64,000 nt of DNA, taken from positions 166,839 through 230,838 of the forward strand of contig NZ_PEKV01000005.1 of NCBI RefSeq assembly GCF_002796975.1. The letters are read 5' to 3'. The notes below the pieces were generated by a model that was given only the letters and a program-made list of their open reading frames with translations, had not been told where the DNA came from and searched no databases. This DNA is from Ferrovibrio sp. Its GTDB lineage: Bacteria > Pseudomonadota > Alphaproteobacteria > Ferrovibrionales > Ferrovibrionaceae. Below, piece by piece: positions 49,053 through 59,301 of this stretch (position 1 is the stretch's first letter; every line of letters starts with the position of its first letter). A program made the translations under genes and the position numbers.

Positions 49053-49457
49053 ATGGCCGCGGAAAGCGTCAGGTTCGAACTGGTATCGCCCGAGAAGCTG
49101 CTTCTCGCGGTCGATGCCGAAATGGTGGTGGTGCCCGGTGAGGCCGGCGACTTCGGCGTGCTGCCGGGTCATAGCCCGCTGATCTCGACCATCCGCAACG
49201 GCGTGATCGAAGTGACCGTCAACGGCGCCGTCACCGAGCGCATCTTTGTCGCCGGCGGTTTCGCCGAAGTGGCGAACGACAAGCTGACCGTGCTGGCCGA
49301 GGAGGCCACCCCGGTGTCGAAGCTGGATCGTGCGAAGGTCGAGCAGGCCTTGAAGGATGCCCGCGAAGACTTCGACGACGCCAAAGACGACCATGCCAAG
49401 GCCCGCGCCAACGCGCAGGTCGAAAAGTACACCGCCATGCTCGAGGCGGCGGCGTAA
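49053..49457 (+). CDS. atpC: ATP synthase F1 subunit epsilon
   Basis: 134 residues. VRFELVSPEKLLLAVDAEMVVVPGEAGDFGVLPGHSPLISTIRNGVIEVTVNGAVTERIFVAGGFAEVANDKLTVLAEEA is the beta-sandwich domain with the GDFGVLPGHSP signature; the C-terminal helical hairpin is acidic/alanine-rich (AKVEQALKDAREDFDDAKDDHAKARANAQVEKYTAMLEAAA). Central-stalk subunit, last of the operon. AAAGGAG ribosome site. Confidence 0.97.
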   Translation: MAAESVRFELVSPEKLLLAVDAEMVVVPGEAGDFGVLPGHSPLISTIRNGVIEVTVNGAVTERIFVAGGFAEVANDKLTVLAEEATPVSKLDRAKVEQALKDAREDFDDAKDDHAKARANAQVEKYTAMLEAAA

Positions 49458-49505
49458 GGGCGCGCAGGCGGGCCTGCGGCAGCACCTCGTCCGCAAGGCC
49501 CGAAT

Positions 49506-50861
49506 ATGCCATTCAACTCTCTCGCCTTTCTCGCGCTCCTGCTGGCAAGCTGGTGCGCGGTTCAGGCCTTCCGGCGACCGGCCTATGTCCTGATTACGGC
49601 CAGTCTGGTCTTCTATGCCGTCGCCGGGCCGTTCGACACCATCGTCTTTCTCGTCACGGTCTCGCTCAACTGGCTGATCCAGTTGAGCGGCCTGCGGGCC
49701 CGCTGGAAGATCACGCTGGCGGTGCTGCTGAATATCGGCCTGATCGTCGGCTTCAAATACAAGAGCCTGCTGCTTGGCGCCGCCGGCGCCACCGGCAGCT
49801 ATACCGATACCGGCCTGCCGCTCGGCATCTCCTTCTACTGCTTCCAAGCGCTCGCCTATCACATCGACGTGGCGCGCCGGCAGACCGCGCCGGCCTCTTC
49901 ATTCGCCTCCTTCTTCCTGTTCAAGAGTTTCTTCCCGCAGCTGGTGGCCGGCCCGATCGTCAGGGCGCATCAGTTCCTGCCGCAGATAGAGCGGCTGTTC
50001 ACGGGCAGCCGGCGCCGGCCGCGCCTGATCGCTTTCGGCTTGGCCCTGTGTGCGCTCGGCCTGGTCAAGAAGGTGGTGTTCGCCGACAGCCTTGCGCCGC
50101 TGGTTGATGAGATTTTTATGGCCCCTCCGGAATCGGCCTATCTGGCCTGGCTCGGCGCTGCGCTCTTCACCTTCCAGATCTATTTCGACTTCTCCGGCTA
50201 TTCGGATATCGCCATCGGTGCGGCCTATCTTCTCGGCCTGCGGCTGCCGGTGAATTTCCTCACGCCGTATATCAGCCTCGGACCGCGCGAATTCTGGCAG
50301 CGATGGCATATCAGCCTGTCCACCTGGATCCGCGACTACCTCTACATTCCGCTCGGCGGCCGCCACGGCACTTGGATCCGCTCGGCGATTGTGCTGGTGG
50401 CGAGCATGGCGCTGGCGGGCCTGTGGCACGGCGCCAATATCACTTTCATCATCTGGGGCACGGCCTGGGGCATTTATATTCTGCTCGGCCGCCTGTGGCC
50501 GTGTCGGCTTGAGGTCTTCGCACCGCTGCGCTGGCTGGTGCATATGCTGATCGTTGTCGCGCTCTGGGTGCTATTCCGCTCGCCCAGCTTCGACTTCGCG
50601 ATGGACTACTTCCGCGCCATGCTGTCGGTCTCGAACTGGAGTATTCCCGAACATGGCGCGCCGGCCGGCTACGTATGCACCGGGATCGCTGGGCTGTTCG
50701 TGCTGCACTGGCTCGAAGCGCGCGCCGCCGGCCGTCCGGCCGTACTGATATTGCGGCGTTACGATGGTCCGCTACTGTGGGGCTGCCTGATCTCGATTTC
50801 GCTGATCTTGGTCCTGATTCCGACAGCGGCAGTCAATCCCTTCATCTATTTCCGGTTCTGA
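49506..50861 (+). CDS. MBOAT family membrane O-acyltransferase (AlgI-like)
   Basis: 451 residues with about ten transmembrane segments. LGISFYCFQALAYHIDVARRQTAPASSFASFFLFKSFFPQLVAGPIVRAHQFLPQ, YFDFSGYSDIAIGAAYLLGLRLPVNFLTPYISLGPREFWQRWHISLSTWIRDYLYIPLGG and the catalytic-His motif MALAGLWHGANITFIIWG are complete MBOAT motifs of the AlgI/PatA group. It transfers an acyl, usually acetyl, group across the membrane to a periplasmic acceptor. The next gene, one base after its stop, encodes a SGNH-like partner. Target polymer not indicated; no alginate or capsule genes lie here. Confidence 0.92.
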   Translation: MPFNSLAFLALLLASWCAVQAFRRPAYVLITASLVFYAVAGPFDTIVFLVTVSLNWLIQLSGLRARWKITLAVLLNIGLIVGFKYKSLLLGAAGATGSYTDTGLPLGISFYCFQALAYHIDVARRQTAPASSFASFFLFKSFFPQLVAGPIVRAHQFLPQIERLFTGSRRRPRLIAFGLALCALGLVKKVVFADSLAPLVDEIFMAPPESAYLAWLGAALFTFQIYFDFSGYSDIAIGAAYLLGLRLPVNFLTPYISLGPREFWQRWHISLSTWIRDYLYIPLGGRHGTWIRSAIVLVASMALAGLWHGANITFIIWGTAWGIYILLGRLWPCRLEVFAPLRWLVHMLIVVALWVLFRSPSFDFAMDYFRAMLSVSNWSIPEHGAPAGYVCTGIAGLFVLHWLEARAAGRPAVLILRRYDGPLLWGCLISISLILVLIPTAAVNPFIYFRF

Positions 50862-50862
50862 C

Positions 50863-52095
50863 ATGGCCAGGCGATACAGTCTGCGGAACCGGCTTCTCAT
50901 GCTCGCCCTCGGCGGCATTGCCGGCCTGGCCGCCGTCGAAGCTGGCCTGAAGGTCATCGCGGCGACGCCGCTCTGGCGGGTACTGCCGGTGATCGAGCCG
51001 ATCCTCGGTGCGCCAGACTACAACATTGGCTACGGCTTTACCCCGCATGTGTCTGGCATCTGGGTACGGGAGAACCGCGCGCCACTGACGATTACCGATC
51101 TTGGCCTGCGCGGTCCGGCCGGGATCGAGGTGGCGAAGCGCCCCGGCGAAATACGCGTCGCCATAACCGGCGATTCCCATGTCGAAGGTCTGCAGGTCGA
51201 ATACCAGTACACCTTCACCGCGTTGACACAGGCCATGCTCAACCGCGCTGCACGCCTGCCGGAGTCCGTCAGGCAGGTGCAGGTGCTGAACCTCGCGATG
51301 TCGGGGATTGGCCCGCTGCGACAACTGGTGCGACTGGAGCATTTCGGCTATTCGCTGCAGCCCGATGTCGTCATGCTCATCTCGGACGCCTCGGACTTCC
51401 TGACCAGCGAGATGACCGATGACAGGCTCAATCCGGGTTATGTGCCGGACGCGTCCGGCAAGCTCGTGCGCGGATATGCATACCGAAACCGCCTGTCGAT
51501 GCGGTATGCCGACACCATTCCGGGACGAGCGTTTCTTGGGCTTCTGCGCCACTCGGAGGTTGCACGGCTGCTGTATCTGCGCAGCAAGAATTCCATGCTC
51601 CATATTCTGGGTCTGGCTCCCGCGGCCCGGCCGACGCCGAAAAGCGCGGCTCACGATGGCTGTCATCAGGATGTTCTGGCGTCGTTGCACCGGCTGTGGG
51701 TGGGCCATGCCCCCGAGCGACATTGGCAGGCCGCCACTGTCCTTCTCGATGAATATTCCGCAGGTGCACGGGAGCATCGGGTCGCTGCATTTTATGCGAT
51801 GCGAAATCTGCCGGTGCCGAAAACGGCGTGCGCGGAGCAGCAGGCCATGCGCGCAGCCACCGTCGCCGTCATCACGGCTGAACTGGCGCGCCGCGGCATA
51901 AACTTCATCGATATCGACCGCGCGCTTGCCGATCGTCTGCGGGCGGAGTCCAGCGATGATCTCAGTCACTTGTATGGCTTTGGCCGGCAGCTGGGCGGCG
52001 GGCATCTGAATTACGAAGGGCATCAGGCCTATGCGACGGTCCTGAGCGAGGTCGTCGCGAGAAGCCTCCGTGAACGCCCTCAATCGCCCAATTAG
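50863..52095 (+). CDS. SGNH-hydrolase-like membrane-anchored protein, partner of the MBOAT acyltransferase
   Basis: 410 residues. A single N-terminal anchor (RLLMLALGGIAGLAAVEAGLKVI) is followed by a periplasmic domain. IRVAITGDSHVEGLQVE is block I with the catalytic Ser (GDS), VQVLNLAMSGIGPLRQLVRLEHFG supplies the Gly block, and YGFGRQLGGGHLNYEGHQAYATVL supplies the catalytic His in GGGHLN, analogous to DxxHLN in other members. Like AlgJ/AlgX or PatB, it would transfer the acetyl group delivered by the MBOAT protein to a sugar polymer. Substrate unknown. Its end converges with bluB 16 bases away. Confidence 0.8.
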   Translation: MARRYSLRNRLLMLALGGIAGLAAVEAGLKVIAATPLWRVLPVIEPILGAPDYNIGYGFTPHVSGIWVRENRAPLTITDLGLRGPAGIEVAKRPGEIRVAITGDSHVEGLQVEYQYTFTALTQAMLNRAARLPESVRQVQVLNLAMSGIGPLRQLVRLEHFGYSLQPDVVMLISDASDFLTSEMTDDRLNPGYVPDASGKLVRGYAYRNRLSMRYADTIPGRAFLGLLRHSEVARLLYLRSKNSMLHILGLAPAARPTPKSAAHDGCHQDVLASLHRLWVGHAPERHWQAATVLLDEYSAGAREHRVAAFYAMRNLPVPKTACAEQQAMRAATVAVITAELARRGINFIDIDRALADRLRAESSDDLSHLYGFGRQLGGGHLNYEGHQAYATVLSEVVARSLRERPQSPN

Positions 52096-52111
52096 GGCTC
52101 GGCAATATAGA

Positions 52112-52756
52112 CTACCGCTTGGTAATGAAGTCCTCTGGATGCCGCCGATGTTCCCATCCGGCGCGCTCCAGTTCCGGCGTCGCCTGTTCCTCCTCGGGCC
52201 AGCCGACGCAGAGATAGGCCACCAGCTTCCAGTCCACCGGCACGTCGAGATCGCGGGTGAGCGCGTCCGGCTCGAAGATCGAGACCCAGCCGGCGCCCAG
52301 GCCCACGGCGCGCGCCGCCAGCCAGAAGCCGTAGACCGCCATGACAGCCGAGTAATCCAGCATCTCGGGCATGGTACGGCGGCCCAGCCCATGGCCCTGG
52401 CCGGTGCCTTCATCGGCGAAGACGGCGAGATGCACCGGCGCCTCTTTCAGGCCGGCGAGTTTCAGCCCGGCATAGAGTTTTGCTTTTTCGCCGCTGTAGT
52501 CGCCGAGCGCCTCCTTGTTGGCGCGTTCGAAATTCGCGACCACCTTGGCGCGGCGCGCCGTGTCTTCCACCAGCACGAAACGCCAGGGCTGACTGTTGCC
52601 CACGGAAGGCGCCAGGGCTGCGGTTTCCAGCAGCCCGGCGACCAGTTCCGGCGATACAGGTTTATGAGGGATGAAGCGGCGCACGTCGCGCCGCCACACC
52701 ATCAGCTCGGTCAGTCTGGCCCGGAAGGCCGCATCGAAAACCGGCGGCGGCGTCAC
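52112..52756 (-). CDS. bluB: 5,6-dimethylbenzimidazole synthase BluB
   Basis: 214 residues. LTELMVWRRDVRRFIPHKPVSPELVAGLLETAALAPSVGNSQPWRFVLVED, YAGLKLAGLKEAPVHLAVFADEGTGQGHGLGRRTMPEMLDYSAVMAVYGFWLAARAVGLGAGWVSIFEPDAL and WKLVAYLCVGWPEEEQATPELERAGWEHR are the BluB consensus, distinct from ordinary nitroreductases. BluB fragments reduced FMN with oxygen to give the lower ligand of vitamin B12. No other cobalamin genes are adjacent. Its start overlaps the Tim44-domain gene end by no bases; both on the minus strand. Confidence 0.92.
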   Translation of the reverse strand: MTPPPVFDAAFRARLTELMVWRRDVRRFIPHKPVSPELVAGLLETAALAPSVGNSQPWRFVLVEDTARRAKVVANFERANKEALGDYSGEKAKLYAGLKLAGLKEAPVHLAVFADEGTGQGHGLGRRTMPEMLDYSAVMAVYGFWLAARAVGLGAGWVSIFEPDALTRDLDVPVDWKLVAYLCVGWPEEEQATPELERAGWEHRRHPEDFITKR

Positions 52757-53749
52757 TTAATCGATTTGCTGGATCGCGCTGAGGATCCAGCGACCAGTGC
52801 CGCCAGCACGCAGGAAGGTCCAGGTCTCGACGCTCTCACTGCGCTCGGTCCTGCTGCCCTCGACCACTGCGCCGCTGGCATCGGTGGTGTAGTCCAGCGC
52901 GCTCCAGCGCATCGCCACCGTCGCATAATCGATCCCGTCCTCGGACCAGGACTCGGCAAGGTCACCCTGTTCGAGATTGACGTCAGTGACGCGGTTGGTC
53001 AGGCCCTGGCTGGCGAGTGCGGAGAGTTCGCGGCCGAAATAGCCCAGCATCTCGGGCGTGACATGGCTGCGCAACGCTTCGAGATCGCCGTTCGACCAGG
53101 CGGTCTGGATCTCGCCCAGCGACTGCTGGAAAGCCTCGAAATCGGCGTCGCCGATCTGCGGTGCTGTGCCGCCACCGAGCATGGCGCCGGTGCGAGCCTG
53201 GGGCTGCGACGCCGGAATGTCGCTGATCGGCGTGCGGGCATACTGCTGGGGGCCACCCGCCATGGCGGGACGCTGCTGGCGGTTGCGGAAGAAGTTCATC
53301 GCCAGGCGGACAATGAAGAAGACCAGCGCCAGCTGCAGCAGCAGACCGACGATGCCGCCGAAGCCCATGGCACCGAGGCCGCCTTCGCCGAACAGGCCGC
53401 CGCCGAACAGCAGCCCGCCGATGCCCATGCCGATCAGGCCGCCCATCAGGGCCGGCATGAAGGGACGGTTGAAGAAGCCGGCAGGCTGCGCGGCGGCGGG
53501 TGCGCCAGCGGCGGTGCCCGGACGCGCGGCAGTGGTGGGCGCGGGCTGGGTGGTGGCGGGCGGCGTCACGCTGCGCTGGACCGGGGCGGCCGAAGGCGCG
53601 GTCTGGGTCGGCGGCGCCGCCTGGTAGGTGCGGGTGCCGCGGCTGCCCATGCTGCCGCCGCGACCGGCCCTGGCCTCGACCAGTGCCGGCAGCAGGACAA
53701 GGCCCACGGCCAGAATGGCGACGAGAATGGCGGTCGGTTTGCGGTTCAT
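52757..53749 (-). CDS. Tim44-like domain membrane protein
   Basis: 330 residues. Signal/anchor (TAILVAILAVGLVLLPALVEA), then a Pro/Thr/Ala-rich linker (residues about 40-95), then Gly-rich hydrophobic segments (FMPALMGGLIGMGIGGLLFGGGLFGEGGLGAMGFGGIVGLLLQLALVFFIVRLAMNFF), and a C-terminal Tim44/NTF2-like domain (DADFEAFQQSLGEIQTAWSNGDLEALRSHVTPEMLGYFGRELSALASQG ... DYATVAMRWSALDYTTD ... VETWTFLRAGGTGRWILSAIQQID). Related bacterial proteins occur throughout Alphaproteobacteria as relatives of mitochondrial Tim44; their role in the envelope is not settled. Confidence 0.9.
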   Translation of the reverse strand: MNRKPTAILVAILAVGLVLLPALVEARAGRGGSMGSRGTRTYQAAPPTQTAPSAAPVQRSVTPPATTQPAPTTAARPGTAAGAPAAAQPAGFFNRPFMPALMGGLIGMGIGGLLFGGGLFGEGGLGAMGFGGIVGLLLQLALVFFIVRLAMNFFRNRQQRPAMAGGPQQYARTPISDIPASQPQARTGAMLGGGTAPQIGDADFEAFQQSLGEIQTAWSNGDLEALRSHVTPEMLGYFGRELSALASQGLTNRVTDVNLEQGDLAESWSEDGIDYATVAMRWSALDYTTDASGAVVEGSRTERSESVETWTFLRAGGTGRWILSAIQQID

Positions 53750-53842
53750 GATGGCCTGCCCTGAAGTTTATGAGAAGTTTATATGATGTAAGCAGCGGCA
53801 GCCGGAGTCGCAAGCCCCGGCCGCCGCTTTCGCACTGCGATA

Positions 53843-55636
<1,794 letters not shown>

Positions 55637-55719
55637 TCAGGCGACAGGAAATCCGGGATGTGGTGGATGTTCGCGGAATACAGGCGCGGCGAGTCATAAG
55701 ACTCTGGGCGACTGAACGA

Positions 55720-55826
55720 CCGTTCCCTCCGCCGGCATGACCCGGATCAGGTTCTTAGGGTCACGGCGTTGCAAACGATCGAGTCTGCCGGCCGAATCTC
55801 AGCGCCCTAGCGGCGCCCCCCTCGGT
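55720..55826 (-). promoter_or_regulatory. TPP riboswitch (THI element) in the thiC leader
   Basis: On the minus strand the RNA reads GGGGGGCGCC...GCGCTGAGATTCGGCCGG, then GACCCTAAGAACCTGATCCGGGTCATGCCGGCGGAGGGAAC. The CUGAGA and GAACCUGAUC...GGGUCAUGCCGGCG.AGGGA segments are the conserved THI-box cores that bind thiamine pyrophosphate. Located 99 bases before the thiC ATG, so TPP would lower thiC expression, probably by sequestering the start region or by termination. Boundaries are by eye. Confidence 0.93.
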
Positions 55827-55867
55827 AACGGCGATGGTGGCGCAGGCTGCAATGATGGTCAACCGCT

Positions 55868-56218
55868 TTACGGAATGAAGGCGTAGGGCAGGGCGATGCC
55901 CAGCAGCGCCGGCGGCAGTGGCAGCAGCGCGAAGGCGAGGCTGAACCGCTTGTCCGGCCAGGCGAGCGCCTGGTGTCTGTAAGCCCGCAGCAGCCATGCC
56001 CCGACGAGCAGCATCAGCAGCCCGCCGCCGGTCATGCTGATGCCGGAGACCTGGTTCATCAGCAGCCATTGCTGCTCGGAGACATAAGCCGCCGATACGC
56101 GCAGGCCGTAATGGCGGTTCAGCGGCACCAGACGCAGCGCCATCGGCAGGCTGGCCAGTATCAGCAGCAGCGTCACGCCGAAGCCGATCCAGACCGATAT
56201 CTTCAGGTCGTGACTCAT
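55868..56218 (-). CDS. SdpI-like small membrane protein
   Basis: 116 residues with three hydrophobic segments (VWIGFGVTLLLILASLPMAL, GGGLLMLLVGAWLL, FALLPLPPALLGIALPYAF). LRLVPLNRHYGLRVSAAYVSEQQWLLMNQVSGISMTGGGLLM resembles the SdpI-family segment iPpNxxYGfRt...W...N. SdpI protects Bacillus from the SdpC toxin, but most family members have no known role. Overlaps the radC start by four bases, so likely the downstream partner in a short transcript. Confidence 0.55.
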   Translation of the reverse strand: MSHDLKISVWIGFGVTLLLILASLPMALRLVPLNRHYGLRVSAAYVSEQQWLLMNQVSGISMTGGGLLMLLVGAWLLRAYRHQALAWPDKRFSLAFALLPLPPALLGIALPYAFIP

Positions 56219-56913
56219 CCGATCAGCCCCTTCTCGCGGAAGCTGGTATGGCCCTTGCGGCCGATGATCAGATGGTCATGCACGGCAATACCCATCGTCG
56301 CGGCGGCCGATGCCACCTGCCGCGTCATCTCGATATCGGCGCGGCTCGGTGTCGGATCGCCGCTTGGGTGGTTGTGCACCAGGATCAGCGCGGCGGCATT
56401 CAGTTCCAGCGCGCGTTTCACCACCTCGCGCGGATAGACCGGCGTATGGTCCACCGTGCCGCGCTGCTGCTGCTCATCGGCGATCACCTGGTTCTTGCGG
56501 TCGAGAAACAGGATGCGGAACTGCTCGACCTGTTCGTGCTGCAGCACGGCGCGGCAGTAATCCAGCAGGGCTTGCCAGTTCGACAAGGCGGGCCGCGCTT
56601 TGACCTCGGCCTGCAGCATGCGCAGGCCGGCTTCGCGCGTCACCTTCAGCGCGGCGATCACCGCCTCGCCGCAGCCCGGCACTTTCGACAGCCGTTCGGA
56701 CGGCGCCGCCAGCACGGCGGCCAGCGAGCCGAACTCCGCCACCAGCGCCTTGGCCAGCGGTTTGGTGTCGCCGTTGCGGAACACGCCGAACAGAATCAGT
56801 TCGAGGATTTCATAATCCGGTATGCCGGCCCCGGCGCTATCGAGGAAGCGGGCCCGCAATCTTGCGCGATGGCCGTGGTAGTGGGGTTTTTCGGTGTCGA
56901 CCGCTTCTGCCAA
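56215..56913 (-). CDS. radC: RadC family JAB-domain protein
   Basis: 232 residues. Two helix-hairpin-helix-like segments at the N-terminus (LVAEFGSLAAVLAAPSERLSKVPGCGEAVIAALKVTREAGLR) precede the JAB/MPN domain: EQFRILFLDRKNQVIADEQQQRGTVDHTPVYPREVVKRALELNAAALILVHNHPSGDPTPSRADIEMTRQVASAAATMGIAVHDHLIIG contains the zinc motif HxHx7SxxD (HNHPSGDPTPSRAD). Role in DNA repair is traditional but poorly supported; the domain is a metalloprotease/nuclease-like fold. Starts ten bases after the map stop. Confidence 0.95.
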   Translation of the reverse strand: MAEAVDTEKPHYHGHRARLRARFLDSAGAGIPDYEILELILFGVFRNGDTKPLAKALVAEFGSLAAVLAAPSERLSKVPGCGEAVIAALKVTREAGLRMLQAEVKARPALSNWQALLDYCRAVLQHEQVEQFRILFLDRKNQVIADEQQQRGTVDHTPVYPREVVKRALELNAAALILVHNHPSGDPTPSRADIEMTRQVASAAATMGIAVHDHLIIGRKGHTSFREKGLIG

Positions 56914-56923
56914 TCAGCCTGTC

Positions 56924-57760
56924 TTACGCGTAGGGCGGCTTGTGCCAGCCTTTGGGCGAGAGCGTGAAGATCTCGTAGCCGGTCTCGGTGACGCCGATCG
57001 AATGTTCGAACTGCGCCGAGAGCGAACGGTCTTTCGTCACCGCGGTCCAGCCGTCCGACAGCAGTTTCACCTGCCATTTGCCGGCATTCACCATCGGCTC
57101 GATGGTGAAGAACATGCCGGTCTGCAGCGGCACGCCGGTGCCCGGTTCGCCGTAATGCAGGATGTTCGGCGGCTCGTGGAAAATCCGGCCCAGGCCGTGG
57201 CCGCAGAAATCGCGCACCACCGAGAAGCGCTCCTTCTCGACGAAGCTCTGGATCGCATGGCCGATATCGCCGGTGGTCGCGCCGGGTTTCACCACCTCGA
57301 TGCCACGCATCATGGCTTCATAGGTGATGTCGCTGAGCCGGCGGGCTTTCACGCCAACATCGCCGACATAGAACATCCGGCTGGTATCGCCGTGCCAGCC
57401 ATCCAGGATCACGGTGACGTCGATGTTGAGGGCGTCGCCGTCTTCCAGAACCTTGTCGCCCGGGATGCCGTGGCAGACCACATGATTCACCGACGTGCAG
57501 ATCGACTTAGGGAAGCCGCGATAACCAAGCGGCGCGGGTACGGCGCTGCGCTCGACGATGTAGTTGTGGCACAGCTCGTCCAGCCTGCCGGTGGTGACGC
57601 CGGGCTCGACATAAGGCGTGATGAAATCCAGCGTCTCGGCGGCCAGTTTACCGGCCGCACGCATGCCGACGAAATCTTCCGGCCGGTGCAGGCGGACCGC
57701 ACCGGCGTGGATGTCATCGTCGTCGTCGGTTTCGAGAATGCGGGCCTGGTTCTGGGTCAC
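56924..57760 (-). CDS. map: Type I methionine aminopeptidase
   Basis: 278 residues. Metal ligands are in place: D in LNIDVTVILDGWHGD and its following D, H in CGHGLGRIFHEPP, E in FTIEPMV and E in FEHSIGV; CTSVNHVVCHGIPGDKVLEDGD carries the first active-site His. N-terminal extension of about 30 residues has an acidic run (ETDDDDDIHAG). Removes the initiator methionine from new proteins. Lies between sfsA and radC. Confidence 0.97.
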   Translation of the reverse strand: MTQNQARILETDDDDDIHAGAVRLHRPEDFVGMRAAGKLAAETLDFITPYVEPGVTTGRLDELCHNYIVERSAVPAPLGYRGFPKSICTSVNHVVCHGIPGDKVLEDGDALNIDVTVILDGWHGDTSRMFYVGDVGVKARRLSDITYEAMMRGIEVVKPGATTGDIGHAIQSFVEKERFSVVRDFCGHGLGRIFHEPPNILHYGEPGTGVPLQTGMFFTIEPMVNAGKWQVKLLSDGWTAVTKDRSLSAQFEHSIGVTETGYEIFTLSPKGWHKPPYA

Positions 57761-57787
57761 GTATATTTTGCCTTGTGTATCAGGGCG

Positions 57788-58483
57788 TTACGGGTCTATT
57801 GGGAGCCGGCGGGCAATCGCGATGCCGGCCTCCGTCACGCTGCAGGCGTAACATAGCGCCTCGACCCCGGCATTCCTAGCCTCGATGAAGGCCGCGGCGT
57901 AGCCCGGATCGCAGTCGGCGGCAATGCGGAAATGGCTGCAATCGTCGCGCTGCACGACGAACAGCATCACGGCCCGGTGACCGGCTGCCACCATCGCCGA
58001 CAATTCGCGCAGATGCCTGGCGCCGCGCTCGGTGACGCAGTCGGGAAATTCCGCCAGCGGCGGCTGGCGGCTCAGATGCACGTTCTTGATTTCGAGATAG
58101 CAGGGCGAGCGGTCGCTTGCCGTGAGCAGAAAATCGACGCGGCTGTTGGCGCCGTATTTCACCTCCGGGCGATGCAGGTTGTAGCCGGTGAGTTCCGGAA
58201 TCACGTCATGGACCAGCGCCTCGGCAGCCAGCTTGTTCGCCAGCCCGGTATCGACGCCGACCATGCTGCCATTGTCGGCCTGCGCAATCACCCAGCCCCA
58301 GTTCAGCTTCCCCTTGCCCGGCTTGAGCCAGGTCCGGCTGCCCGGTTCGGTCAGGCCCAGCATCTGTCCCGGATTGGGGCAGTGCACGGTTTCCTCGCGG
58401 CCGTCGGCGAAGCGCATATCGGCCAGGAAGCGCTTGTAGCGGCGCAGCAGGATGGCCTGCGTCAGGGGCTGTGAAAACTGCAT
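57788..58483 (-). CDS. sfsA: SfsA family DNA/RNA nuclease (sugar fermentation stimulation protein)
   Basis: 231 residues. LLRRYKRFLADMRFADGREETVHCPNPGQMLGL at the N-terminus is the OB-fold part; VKYGANSRVDFLLTASDRSPCYLEIKNVHLSRQPPLAEFPDCVTERGARHLRELSAMVAAGHRAVMLFVVQRDD is the PD-(D/E)XK-like nuclease part, with D, E-I-K as catalytic residues. Twenty-seven bases before map. Name is historical; biological role not settled. Confidence 0.95.
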   Translation of the reverse strand: MQFSQPLTQAILLRRYKRFLADMRFADGREETVHCPNPGQMLGLTEPGSRTWLKPGKGKLNWGWVIAQADNGSMVGVDTGLANKLAAEALVHDVIPELTGYNLHRPEVKYGANSRVDFLLTASDRSPCYLEIKNVHLSRQPPLAEFPDCVTERGARHLRELSAMVAAGHRAVMLFVVQRDDCSHFRIAADCDPGYAAAFIEARNAGVEALCYACSVTEAGIAIARRLPIDP

Positions 58484-58539
58484 AACCCGCCTATAGCGGC
58501 GACTGGCCTACACGTCCAGCGCGTGCTATTTCCTGTCGT

Positions 58540-59301
58540 ATGACGGACGCGCCTAAAATCGTGACGGCTGCCATGCTGGTGATCGGCAACGAGATTCTCT
58601 CGGGCCGCACCCGCGATGCCAACATGTATTTCCTGGCCGGCAAGCTGACCGAAATTGGCATCCGGTTGCGCGAGGCGCGCGTCGTACCCGATATCGAGGC
58701 GACCATTATCGCGGCCGTGAACGAGCTGCGCGCACGTTATGACTATGTCTTCACCTCGGGCGGCATCGGCCCGACGCATGACGACATCACCGCGGATTGC
58801 ATCGCCAAGGCGTTCGGTGTGAGCATCGATATCCAGGCCGAAGCGCGCCGCCGGCTGGAGGCGCATTACGAAGCCGGCATGCTGAATGCCGCGCGGCTGC
58901 GCATGGCGCGGATCCCCGATACCGCCACGCTGATCGACAACCCGGTATCGGCCGCGCCGGGTTTCCGCATCGGCAATGTCATGGTGATGGCCGGCGTGCC
59001 GATGATCTTCCAGGCCATGGTGGCCAGCGTGGCGCCGACGCTGATCGGCGGCGACAAGCTGCTGTCGCGCACCGTGCTGGCGCTGGTGCCCGAAGGTGCG
59101 GTGGCCGAGGATCTTGGCGCACTGCAGAAACAGTATCCCGATGTTGACATGGGGTCTTACCCGGCCTTCCGCAGCGGGCGCGCCTCCACGGCCATCGTGA
59201 TGCGCTCCACCGACCCCAGCATGCTGGATGCCGCAGCCGATGCGATGTATGCCATCTTCCGCCGCATGGGCGGCGAGCCTTTCGAGAACGAGATCGTCTG
59301 A
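58540..59301 (+). CDS. CinA-N-terminal/MoaB-like molybdopterin-binding domain protein
   Basis: 253 residues. KIVTAAMLVIGNEILSGRTRDANMYFLAGKLTEIGIRLREARVVPDIEATIIAAVNELRARYDYVFTSGGIGPTHDDITADCIAKAFGV is the MoaB/Mog fold of the competence/damage-inducible protein A family (TSGGIGPTHDD is its signature). Only the N-terminal part of full CinA is present; the deamidase C-terminal domain is absent, as is normal for many alphaproteobacterial copies. Precise reaction is uncertain. Stop shares a base with the next start. Confidence 0.9.
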   Translation: MTDAPKIVTAAMLVIGNEILSGRTRDANMYFLAGKLTEIGIRLREARVVPDIEATIIAAVNELRARYDYVFTSGGIGPTHDDITADCIAKAFGVSIDIQAEARRRLEAHYEAGMLNAARLRMARIPDTATLIDNPVSAAPGFRIGNVMVMAGVPMIFQAMVASVAPTLIGGDKLLSRTVLALVPEGAVAEDLGALQKQYPDVDMGSYPAFRSGRASTAIVMRSTDPSMLDAAADAMYAIFRRMGGEPFENEIV

